Part shown: positions 55,401-64,000 of the stretch, piece after piece
How positions within the stretch are numbered: position 1 is the stretch's first letter
Layout of the letters: each line of letters begins with the position of its first letter
Assembly (NCBI GenBank): GCA_963422465.1
Contig: OY730171.1
Coordinates: 4,608,202-4,672,201, forward strand
Origin: Lichina pygmaea
Lineage: Eukaryota > Ascomycota > Lichinomycetes > Lichinales > Lichinaceae
DNA: 64,000 bases
Direction: 5' to 3'
Made by a program: the position numbers and the translations under genes
Notes under the pieces: model-generated
What the model was told of the DNA's origin: nothing
What the model saw: the letters and a program-made list of their open reading frames with translations, nothing else
Databases searched by the model: none

Positions 55401-55573
55401 GCCCGCTGGTCGACTCGAGCGTCATACGCCAGCTCTTCGCCCAGTCGGCCGAGATGGGCGTCGTGCAGCTGACGGTGATCAAGGAGATTCTGGAGCGGGT
55501 GCCGACCGCCAGAGATGACATTGCGCTGTTCACGCAGCTATTGACCGAGAGGGGGCGGAACCAAGGGCGGTGA
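52451..55573 (+). CDS. Bye1-like transcription regulator (PHD, TFIIS central, SPOC)
   Basis: Binds RNA polymerase II and methylated histone H3 (family knowledge). Exons 52451-52457, 52569-53152 and 53207-55573 give 985 aa. The 7-nt first exon (ATGAGTG) joins to give MSADEPRRSGRATKGQHTKN, split across the intron and typical of this family. The second intron (54 bp, a multiple of three, with GTGAGA, a TTAAC branch-like site and CAG) is inferred, because the frame also reads through it. PHD finger at about 56-106 (Cys/His series ending CERC); TFIIS-M-like domain at about 290-440 (RTLMFNVAKN, RRTHKGEEIV); SPOC at about 590-750 (WRGKMTMSNVGEF, YLCELRY). The tail contains an Ala-Pro repeat from GGCACC units. 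Confidence 0.9.
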
Positions 55574-56904
55574 AGGGTTCATTCACTTCTCTCTTTGGTC
55601 ACCGTCGTTGCTGTGGTATTCTTTCTGTGACTGGGCGATGGCTGCATGAGCCTGTTATTATCGTGCGTCGTTGGCCCTTCTCCGTGAAGGTCTCGTCTTC
55701 CTTCTGTTGGATTCTTCTTCTCGGCTTTCAATCTCACTTCCTGCGTCCTGCCAACCTCCTTCTCTCCCACTTTCCCTCACCGCTCTCTTTCCCCTCCCCA
55801 TTGCCCTATCTGTTCGTCTCGGGCCTGTCTCTCATCCAGACACCTGTCTAGAGCACTTGTACGTCCTGTACAGTACGCATTGTATGCGTGATCCGTCCCA
55901 TCAAGCCCATCACGGGGAGCAGCTTATACTCTCTTCTCCTCCACCCCCTTTTTCCTTTTCCTCCTTTCCCTTGCCACAGCCGCTTCTTTCCCCCTTCATC
56001 CTTTCTTCTCATCCTTCCTTCTCCCTCTCCACCAAGAACTCATGTCGTCCGCACAGCCAATGGTCACCAGAGTCAACCCAGTCAACCCAAAGGAACACGT
56101 GATGGTAGACGTGGGGCTATGGCCCTTTTGCCAAGCCGTGCAAGTTTCTCTTCCGTAGGGCAGATTCCATCGGCTCGGCCGTGCTCGTCTCAGAGTCTTG
56201 CCTTTTGCATCCACACTCTAGGTTTCACTGAGTTGCGTACGTCCCCGTTCTTTTGCGACTGCAGAACGACGCGGCTCTACGCAGTGACGTTTCATTTAGC
56301 TGGCACTTGATGTGGTCTTGTACTGTAGTGGACATGTACAGTAGTCACTCGACACATACTGTAGTTGCTGGAAACATACTGTGATTACTGGACACATACT
56401 GTACTGAAACTAGAAGCATACTACACCAAACACGTAGTCTTCCACACCGTTTTCGACCCTCGGAACTTTCAGCCAGTTCCGCTGTCGTCGTCTTAGACGC
56501 TCACGGTGCCATCTACAGCCACCTACTGTACTTACCCATGAACGAGGTTAAATTAGATCAAAGCACAAAAACCCAACTACGATAGGGCACGACTGAGATA
56601 TGGTAGTCTGGTTTTTTGTGGCGAAGGAATAAAGGGGGAGGGAGGGGGGGTCGAAGGGCTTGAAAGGGATATTCGTAGGGGGTGGAGATACGGGGACGGT
56701 GGCATTTTTAACTCGGTGTTTGATTCGTAATCGCCCGAGTGGGAGACGCATCTAGTGGATGAAACGAGTGACTTTTTTGGTCACTCGGAATGAAGGGACG
56801 AGCGGTGCAAGAAAGTTGGTCGTTCGAGTCTCCTCGGGGTGACGATTGCTTCGTCTGAGCCGCGTGCAAGACCGTAGCTGTCTGATAGACCGAGACGGTG
56901 TCCA
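55574..56904. other. Intergenic between convergent genes
   Basis: Pyrimidine-rich 3' flank of the Bye1-like gene to about 56050, then spacer. A short tandem repeat with ACATACTGTA cores (about four units) lies at 56325-56405. A G-rich run is at about 56635-56655. No gene recognised. Confidence 0.5.
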
Positions 56905-58476
56905 TCATAGCCCCTCTCCAGTCTCCTGTCGGACCAGCTGGTACGACCAAAACGCGTGGCGGCCGGAGTTCAGCGGCTCGTCGCTGTAGATCGGCGCGTC
57001 GGAGGCATCTCCCGCGACGAGTTTCCACTTGGGCGACTGGATCTTGGTGACGAGAGCGCCGACGAGCACGGCGATCATGCGCGGGCCGAAATCCTTGGTC
57101 GCCGGGCAGAGGAAGCGTTTCACCCCGAACGGCATGAAGGCGGCGTAGGGCATCTTTTCCCTGTCCTCGGCGTCCGTCTTGATGTTCTTCCATCGCGACG
57201 GCTTGAACTTGAGCGAATCCTCGCCCCAGATATCTTGCCTGCGGTGGCACTCTTCCAGGTCGGCGGCGACGTCCTGAGAGCTCTCTTCCGGCAGCTGGAA
57301 CCTTCGGTAGATGCGTCGTGTCGGGGGGTAGAGGCGGAGCGCCTCGTTGACGATGTGCTCCGCCGACACCCCAGTCGGCCTCCACTTGTTCCTCAAGGCC
57401 ACCAGCGACGGTCCCGTCACGAACGCTGTGACGATCTGCCGCCAGTGGGGAGAATCGGCTTCGCCTCGAAACGCAACCTCGACGAAGCAGCGAAGCACCA
57501 CGCGCCAGAGGGTTTCGTAGGCCGGGAGGATGAGGTTCAGAGGGTTCGTCCGAGAGGTGACCTCGACAGGCGGAAGCATGCCATGCCATACCGTTGGCAG
57601 GACGCGACGGGTAAGTCCCTGGAGAGACCGATACATCGGCACGGCGTAGGTGAAGAGGAAGCCTTGTGGCATGTCCGGGACGACCGTTCGCAGAGCTCGG
57701 GCAAGCTTCCCTTCGTCGACCAGGGCCAAGCTGCTCCCCTCCGTGTGCCCTTTGGACCCGAGCCACAGGCGGTTGATCTCCTTCGCAACCACGGCGGACC
57801 CCTCGTCGTCGACATTCAAGGGATCGATGTCGAAGAGGACGAACAGGACGACCTTCAACGACAGGAGCTGTACGATCTCCACCAGGCTCACAGCCGGGGC
57901 ATCGACGAGCCGATGCTCCACGAGCAACAGAGCCTTGCGCCCCACATCCTCCCAGGTCTCGGGGGTGAGACTCAGTTTCCTCTCGGCAGAGTTCCTGAAA
58001 CGCTGGCAGTACTTCTCGTCCAAAGTGGTGAACGAGTTGTCGACCCCGAAAGCTTCGCGGAGGCGCTTGTTCGGTAGAGACCTCGAGCTGACGCCTGGTA
58101 AGACATTCCGAAAGGGAGAGCTCGCCATGTTGTCACGCTTCAGGAGTGCGCGATCGTCCAGGCCGGTCGTCGCCAAAATGTTTCTGCAGATGATGGGATC
58201 GGAATACGTCGACTTCTCCGGAGAATGCGGCGCTGACAGGTAGCCCATCCAGCCACTGTAGGAGAAGGCGAGAAGGACAGCAGTGACGGGCAGGGCGGGC
58301 CCCCTGCCTAGAAATACCCATAGACGCCAAGCTCCTACGGTCATGGCGAGGAGAGCACATGCCTTGGCGCCACAATGGTGCCAGCGGAGGCTGGCTCTCC
58401 GAGAGCCCTGCCATAGCACATTCAAGCCGACGGCCGAGAGTAGAGTTAAACCGACTGTCGCAGCTACGACTCCCAT
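56905..58476 (-). CDS. Cytochrome P450, divergent
   Basis: A haem monooxygenase, membrane-bound through an N-terminal hydrophobic region with two or three segments (about residues 3-22, 38-56 and 60-80). A single open frame of 523 aa. The K-helix ExxR is at 378-381 (NEALRLYPP), the PERF-like FKPSRW at 424-429, and the haem loop FGVKRFLCPA has Cys 457. The I-helix shows PAYETLWR (318-325) in place of the usual [AG]Gx[DE]T[TS]: Glu-Thr are kept but the flexible Gly is not. Substrate unknown. No other secondary-metabolism gene lies nearby, so a stand-alone role is more likely than a cluster. Confidence 0.85.
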   Translation of the reverse strand: MGVVAATVGLTLLSAVGLNVLWQGSRRASLRWHHCGAKACALLAMTVGAWRLWVFLGRGPALPVTAVLLAFSYSGWMGYLSAPHSPEKSTYSDPIICRNILATTGLDDRALLKRDNMASSPFRNVLPGVSSRSLPNKRLREAFGVDNSFTTLDEKYCQRFRNSAERKLSLTPETWEDVGRKALLLVEHRLVDAPAVSLVEIVQLLSLKVVLFVLFDIDPLNVDDEGSAVVAKEINRLWLGSKGHTEGSSLALVDEGKLARALRTVVPDMPQGFLFTYAVPMYRSLQGLTRRVLPTVWHGMLPPVEVTSRTNPLNLILPAYETLWRVVLRCFVEVAFRGEADSPHWRQIVTAFVTGPSLVALRNKWRPTGVSAEHIVNEALRLYPPTRRIYRRFQLPEESSQDVAADLEECHRRQDIWGEDSLKFKPSRWKNIKTDAEDREKMPYAAFMPFGVKRFLCPATKDFGPRMIAVLVGALVTKIQSPKWKLVAGDASDAPIYSDEPLNSGRHAFWSYQLVRQETGEGL

Positions 58477-59862
58477 GCTGACAATGCTGATCCGGGACGA
58501 CGAAGACTGAACGAGGGGTCGCTCCAGCTTGAAGTATCAACGTCTCCATACCTCCAAGATGAGCGAAACAGGAAACATGCATGATCTAGAATGATCATGC
58601 TCAGGCACGTCGTTTCCATGGAGGTCAGATCGAGTCCGTCGCAAACAAGATAGTGGCATTGACAGTTGAGGGTGACTGCAGGCTGCATCTTGTATAGCAT
58701 ATCTCGGAATCCGGCTGTATCGAGCGACTCCTTGTCCTGCAGGACCTCAAGGCAAGCATGGATTTCTTTGTTCTGTGAGCTCAACTGCGTGGCAAGGAAG
58801 TAATGTTGCCGCCTAGGGTTCTGTATCGGTTTACGAGGACTGGAAGGAAGTTTGGCAGACTGTCTTCACTACGGAAGGACCGAGACTGATGCTTTGTTGG
58901 CATCACGACAGCATTGCACTGCGTGCTTCGGCATGCCGTTTGCCGTCTCTGTTTGGCGTCCGAGCCAGCTGGTCTTTGTTTGATGTGTAGTGGCAGATGG
59001 GGACCACCCTTCCATGGATTGATCGGCCCCTGTCCGCAGCTGATCGGGTTAGTCGTCGTGCCTGTCTTTCGCGAAGACTTGCTTGACCTCGTGGTCGTCT
59101 GATATGTTCAGCGACTTTCTGATCAACAGGTCTGGTGTCAGACTTGTATTGAGCAGATTGAGATATTCTACTTGACGTAGGCGCGGTAGGATCTAAGATC
59201 CACTTCGTGCCCCTGAGGAGTGCCAAAGCAGAAATTCTCACTTGGTACTTTGTGGTACCTAAGTACGTTGCGTACTGTACGTACGAGTACTGTACCATAC
59301 GTACATACGTACCTCCGTACGTAAGTTATGTACGGAGTAGGCGCGGTCACGATGAGGGTACCGTATTCTAAAAGTCATGAGACGCAGTACTTGCACAAGG
59401 TGAATTGCGAAGCGGTACGATACGTAGAATCATTACAGCACTCGATTTCTCCTTTTAATTGCTGGTATGCTCCAGAAGTTATAGGACTCTCCACAGTATA
59501 TGTCGGCAGCGCCGAGGCTGAGCCCTTTGTGGTGTCCTAGGCCGCGTCCCTTGAGGCGTTGATAATGTGCGTCCGTGCTTACTCGTCTATATAGTTAGCG
59601 TAGCTCGCTCCAATGAAGAATCATCGTCTCTCGCACCCAGCTTCTCTTCCGCTGTAGACCGGCATCGAACAATACGCACCCGAACCTGGCTCCAGCGCTG
59701 CTGCTCTTCTCACGACTGTGCCTGTTCTGGTCAGGACCCTGAGACAACACAATAACAGAGATATACCTGTCTCTACCATCAGGTAAAGCCAGGGCCTTAT
59801 CGTGAATCCCCTGCAATGATGTCAAATACTAATTCTAAGCGTTGGCAGATTTTGAAGGTACA
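58477..59862. other. Intergenic; no gene recognised
   Basis: About 1.4 kb with small unconvincing ORFs (for example 58784-58464 minus, 106 codons). A dense GTAC cluster lies at about 59248-59340 (CGTACTGTACGTACGAGTAC and following). This interval is presumably the promoter of the receptor gene. Confidence 0.5.
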
Positions 59863-62800
59863 ATGCCTCTGACAGCCACGATGTCAATCCGTAACAACTA
59901 CACCGTTGGCTGGATCTGTGCCATCGTTCCCGAGGGTGTTGCCGCACGGGAATTTCTCGACGAAAAGCACGAAAAGCCAGAAGACCTGCCACCCAACGAC
60001 AACAATCATTACACGTTAGGAAAAGTTGCGAAACACAACGTGGTCATCGCCGTCTTGCCTACCGGAGAATATGGCATCGACAGTGCTGCAAGTGTTGCCA
60101 GAGACATGCTGCGCAGCTTTCCAAAGGTCAGGATCAGTCTGATGGTTGGCATTGGTGGCGGTGTACCAAGTCCAGAACATGATATCCGTCTGGGTGACAT
60201 TGTCGTCAGCACTCCTCGTGATGGGCAAGGTGGTGTGTTCCAGTACGACTTTGGCAAAACAATACAAGATCAGGAGTTCTGCAAAACACGAGTCCTGAAC
60301 CAGCCACCAACAGTTCTGCGGACAGCGATGAGTGGGCTCCAGCTCCGGTATGAAAGCGATGGGCATCAGCTTAAAGAGATGATCAACAGCGTTCTTGAGA
60401 AGAAGAAAAAACTTCGACGGAAGTACGAGCGGCCGGACTTGAGAAGTGACAGATTGCATCAACCCGGGGTCATCCACCCTCCCGACGAGAAACGAAGCTG
60501 TGCGGAAGTCTGTGCTGATCATCTGTCGAACTTGATATCCCGAAGAGAGCGGACCGAGGAGGATGATGATCCGACCATTCATTACGGTCTGATCGCATCG
60601 GCTAACCAGTTGATGAAGGACGCATTGGTCCGGGGAAAGCTTGGGAAAGAAAAGGATGTGCTGTGTTTCGAGATGGAAGCGGCAGGGCTGATGAACCACT
60701 TTCCATGCCTGGTCATTCGCGGCATATGCGATTACTCGGACTCCCATAAGAACAAGGCGTGGCAGGGGTATGCCGCAATGGCGGCAGCTGCATATGCCAA
60801 AGATCTTCTCAATGAGATTCCTCCGAACAGGGTAGAAGCGGAGAAGAGTATTCTGGACATTGTTTCTTGCGGTTAGTGAGCAAGTCCAAGGTATACAAAT
60901 CATCTGTTAACAAAACTTCTAGTTAAGGAAGATGTGAATGAACTCTGTGATACCGCTCAGGACATTGGTAATGATGTAAAAAGCTTGGGCACTGAGCATA
61001 GGCAAGGCAAGATCAGACAGTGGCTGCAAGCACCAGATCCATCAAAAGAGTACAACAAAGCCTTAGAGCAACGCCACAAAGACTCAGGTTGTTGGTTCTT
61101 GGAGCACGACGCCTTCGCGAAATGGAAGACACGGCCGAACTCCTTCCTATGGCTTCATGGCATTCCTGGATGTGGCAAGACAATCCTCAGCTCGACTATC
61201 GTTCAGGATCTTGGAAGCACCCTTCCCTCTCAGCCTGTCCTTTACTTCTACTTTACCTTTACTGAACCAGAAAAGCAGTCGCTTGACAGGATGATCCGCT
61301 CACTCATCAGTCAACTCTACTCCAAACACGAGGATGTTCGGAAACAGCTAGATTCGCTCTTCTCAGCCTGCGACAGTGGACACCAACAACCGACTACAGC
61401 GTCATTGTGTGCGACTTTCCTGCACATGCTACAGCAGGTTGGTGAAGTCTGGATTGTACTGGATGCCCTTGACGAGTGCCATACAAGGAAAGGGAAACAG
61501 ACCGAGGGGGTGCTGTCATGGATGAGAGACCTTCTAGACGCTGAGAAAGGCAACATCCATGTCCTTACAACAAGTCGGCCAGAACAGGACATCAAATCGG
61601 AAGTACGCCAATGGGCAAGTGGTGGTGATAGTATAATGTCTATTCAGGGCAACGGTGTTGCTGATGATATTCGTGCATATATTCGTACAAGAGTTAGAGA
61701 AGATGGTGACCTTAAGAGGTGGCGATCACGCCCAGAAGTCCAGGATGAGATTGAGACCAAGCTTATGGAGAAGGCTACTGGAATGTAAGCGATATTCTGC
61801 ACTATATTACTCTCCTAGTATAGAATGACTAAGGTGTCACAGGTTCCGGTGGGCAGCTTGCCAGCTGGACGCCTTAAAGGACTGCCTTGACTATAAGTTG
61901 CTTACAAACGCACTCGCATCACTACCGGAAACACTGGACGAGACATATGCCCGAATCCTAGACTCTATCCCTAGAAGCCATAGAGATACAGCGACCAGAC
62001 TTCTCCAACTCTTGGCATTCTCAGAGCGGCCACTGCGGATCAAAGAGGCTGTTGATGCAGTGGCAGTAGATCCTCAAGGGAAACAACGCTTCGATCCTGG
62101 AAATAGGATGCCTGAGCCACAGGAGATCTCGCGGTACGGCTCAAGTCTAGTGGTCATGGCATCAGTACAAGAGGTCTCTGATTATGAGGACATCGAAGAA
62201 GTACTAGTGCTTCAGCTGGCCCATTTCTCTGTCAAAGAATATCTGACATCAGGCCGGGTCCAAAGAGAATTCACGCAGGTTTTTCAAGAGACTACGGCCA
62301 ATGCATCAATTGCAACAGTTTGCCTGGCATATCTGTTGCATTTGGACCAATATCTTCAGCTGCAAGAAATAAGAAGGAATTTTCCATTTGCGCAGTATTG
62401 TGCGGAGTACTGGATGAAGCATGCTGCCGGGGGTAACGAACAAGGCGAGGAATTACACTGCTTAGCCATGGAGTTTTTCCTCCATGAAAAGGTGTATACC
62501 AACTGCTGTCACCTATATGATCCGGATCGACTGTGGCGGGCCTCCGTGCCATGGTACCCAGAACGTCTACCAGATGCTTTGTACTATGCATCACTTGGGG
62601 GCCTAACACATGTAGTCGAAGGTCTTATACAGAGAGATGCTAATATCAATGCCCAAGGAGGGAAGTATAGCAACGCACTCCAGGCAGCATCATCTGGAGG
62701 CCACGACAGGATTGTTGAGCTGCTGCTTGGCAAAGATGCTGATGTTAATGCCCAAGGAGGGGAGTATGGCAACGCACTCCAGGCAGCATCATATAGAGGC

Positions 62801-64000
62801 CACGACAGGACTGTTGAGCTGCTGCTTGGCAAAGGTGCTAATATCAATGCCCAAGGAGGGCAGTTTGGCAACGCACTCCAGGCAGCATCATCTGGAGGCC
62901 ACAACAGGATTGTTGAGCTACTGCTTGACAAGGGTGCTGATGTTAATGCCCAAGGAGGGTTGTATGGCAACGCACTCCAGGCAGCATCATCTGGAGGCCA
63001 CGACAGGACTGTTGAGCTGCTGCTTGGCAAAGGTGCTGATGTTAATACCCAAGGAGGGAAGTATAGCAACGCACTCCAGGCAGCATCATCTGGAGGCCAC
63101 GACAGGATTGTTGAGCTGCTGCTTGGCAAAGGTGCTAATATCAATGCCCAAGGAGGGAGGCAGCATCATTTGGAGGCCACGACAGGACTGTTGAGCTGCT
63201 ACTTAGCAAAGGTGCTGATATCAATGCCCAAGGAGGGTAGTTTGGCAACGCACTCCAGGCAGCATCATATAGAGGCCACGACAGGATTTTTAAGCTACTG
63301 CTTGACAAGGGTGCTGATGTTAATGCCCAAGGAGGGTTGTATGGTAACGCACTCCAGGCAGCATCATATAGAGGCCACGACAGGATTGTTAAGCTGCTAC
63401 TTAGCAAAGGTGCTAATATCAATGCCCAAGGAGGGTATTATGGTAACGCACTCCAGGCAGCATCATCTGAAGGCCACGACAGGACTGTTGAGCTGCTGCT
63501 TGGCAAAGGTGCTGATGTTAATGCCCAAGGAGGGGAGTATGGCAACGCACTCCAGGCAGCATCATCTGGAGGCCACGACAGGATTGTTGAGCTGCTGCTT
63601 GGCAAAGGTGCTGATATTAATGCCCAAGGAGGGAGGTATGGCAACGCACTCCAGGCAGCATCACTTGGAGGCCACGACAGGATTGTTGAGCTGCTGCTTG
63701 GCAAAGGTGCTAATATCAATGCCCAAGGAGGGAGGTATGGCAACACACTCCAGGCAGCATCATTTGGAGGCCACGACAGGATTGTCGAGCTGCTGCTTGG
63801 CAAAGGTGCTTATATTAATGCCCAAGGAGGGAAGTATGGCAACACACTCCAGGCAGCATCATTTGGAGGCCACGACAGGATTGTCGAGCTGCTGCTTGGC
63901 AAAGGTGCTTATATTAATGCCCAAGAAGGGAAGTATGGCAACACACTCCAGGCAGCATCATCTGAAGGCCACGACAGGATTGTTCAGCTGCTGCTTGGCA
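59863..64000 (+). CDS. NLR-like receptor: PNP-NACHT-ankyrin (runs off window)
   Basis: A fungal STAND protein, family linked to non-self recognition. Exons 59863-60871, 60923-61784 and 61843 to beyond 64000, with GT-AG introns of 51 and 58 bp. A nucleoside-phosphorylase-like domain (about 10-325: GIGGGVPSP, RLGDIVVS, CFEMEAAGL, RGICDYSDSHK) is followed by NACHT with Walker A GIPGCGKT (about 416-423) and Walker B WIVLDALDEC. A winged-helix-like region follows, then at least 14 ankyrin units of 33 residues. In unit 6 a 19-bp deletion shifts the frame, and unit 7 has TAG in the ankyrin frame. The shifted frame stays open to the window end, so the product would end in a different 33-residue repeat. 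It may be a null allele, a real variant or an assembly artefact. Confidence 0.88.
62636..64000 (+). repeat. 99-bp ankyrin-coding tandem array, about 14 units
   Basis: Each unit reads GADVNAQGGxYGNALQAAS, then xxGHDRIVELLLGK. Units are nearly identical in DNA; changes concentrate at the residue after the Gly pair (K, E, Q, L, R, Y), at the Ser/Tyr/Phe/Leu plus Gly/Arg/Glu pair, at Ile/Thr after Arg, and at Glu/Lys/Gln before LLL. High internal identity with a few variable sites is typical of fungal STAND arrays that shuffle units. The array continues past the window. Confidence 0.95.

Noticed and set aside
62584-63803. Several minus-strand frames and a second plus frame across the ankyrin array
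   Set aside because: They are by-products of a stop-free 99-bp unit. The ankyrin frame is identified by family consensus and by continuity with NACHT.
62636-64000. CRISPR array
   Set aside because: The repeats are contiguous 99-bp coding units without spacers, in a eukaryotic gene.

Overview
The window is nuclear DNA of a filamentous fungus, most likely a Pezizomycotina ascomycete. The evidence is host genes with short GT-AG introns (51-132 bp), a fungal phytochrome hybrid kinase, a PNP-NACHT-ankyrin receptor, Fot1/pogo and Tad-like transposons, and a recurring intergenic GTACGGAGTAC-type motif. No genus can be named from the sequence.

Region 1 (1-22257) is almost entirely transposons. After a minus-strand Ty3/gypsy relic (A, cut by the window edge) comes a stack of insertions six levels deep, each but the outermost framed by its own target-site duplication. 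A (CAAT)n-tailed LINE holds a solo-type LTR (C), which holds gypsy chromovirus B, which holds a Tad-like LINE (LINE1), which holds gypsy D (a sister of B), whose LTR holds an internally deleted LINE (LINE2). LINE1 and LINE2 begin with a sequence that closely resembles the core of an HDV-like self-cleaving ribozyme. B and D share an accessory ORF on the strand opposite to pol, with a Zn2Cys6-like cysteine pattern and a TATA box in the adjoining LTR.

Region 2 (22258-42806) has a 200-N gap and minisatellites, then host genes: a phytochrome (minus), MsrB (plus), an ArfGAP (plus), a Sft1/Bet1-type SNARE (minus, three exons) and a Ysc84-like SYLF-SH3 protein (plus, divergent from the SNARE). Among them lie two copies of one non-autonomous TA-flanked TIR element, one split by a truncated LINE, and a degenerate pogo element sitting inside an older TIR element. 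ArfGAP, the SNARE and Ysc84 all belong to membrane traffic and cortical actin, but the sequence shows no sign of co-regulation beyond the shared SNARE/Ysc84 promoter interval.

Region 3 (42807-49505) is a pyrimidine-rich spacer followed by a near full-length Tad-like LINE (LINE3) with exact 13-bp target duplications, an intact ORF2, an ORF1 with two nonsense codons, and a TGATG overlap between them.

Region 4 (49506-64000) holds a ZNF830-like zinc-finger protein (minus), a Bye1-like PHD/TFIIS-M/SPOC transcription regulator (plus, with a 7-nt first coding exon), a divergent cytochrome P450 (minus), and the start of a PNP-NACHT-ankyrin receptor running off the right edge. Its 99-bp ankyrin units are nearly identical, and the array carries a 19-bp deletion and one nonsense codon.

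Differences between repeat copies are overwhelmingly CpG to TpG/CpA transitions, which points to methylation-linked decay of repeats.
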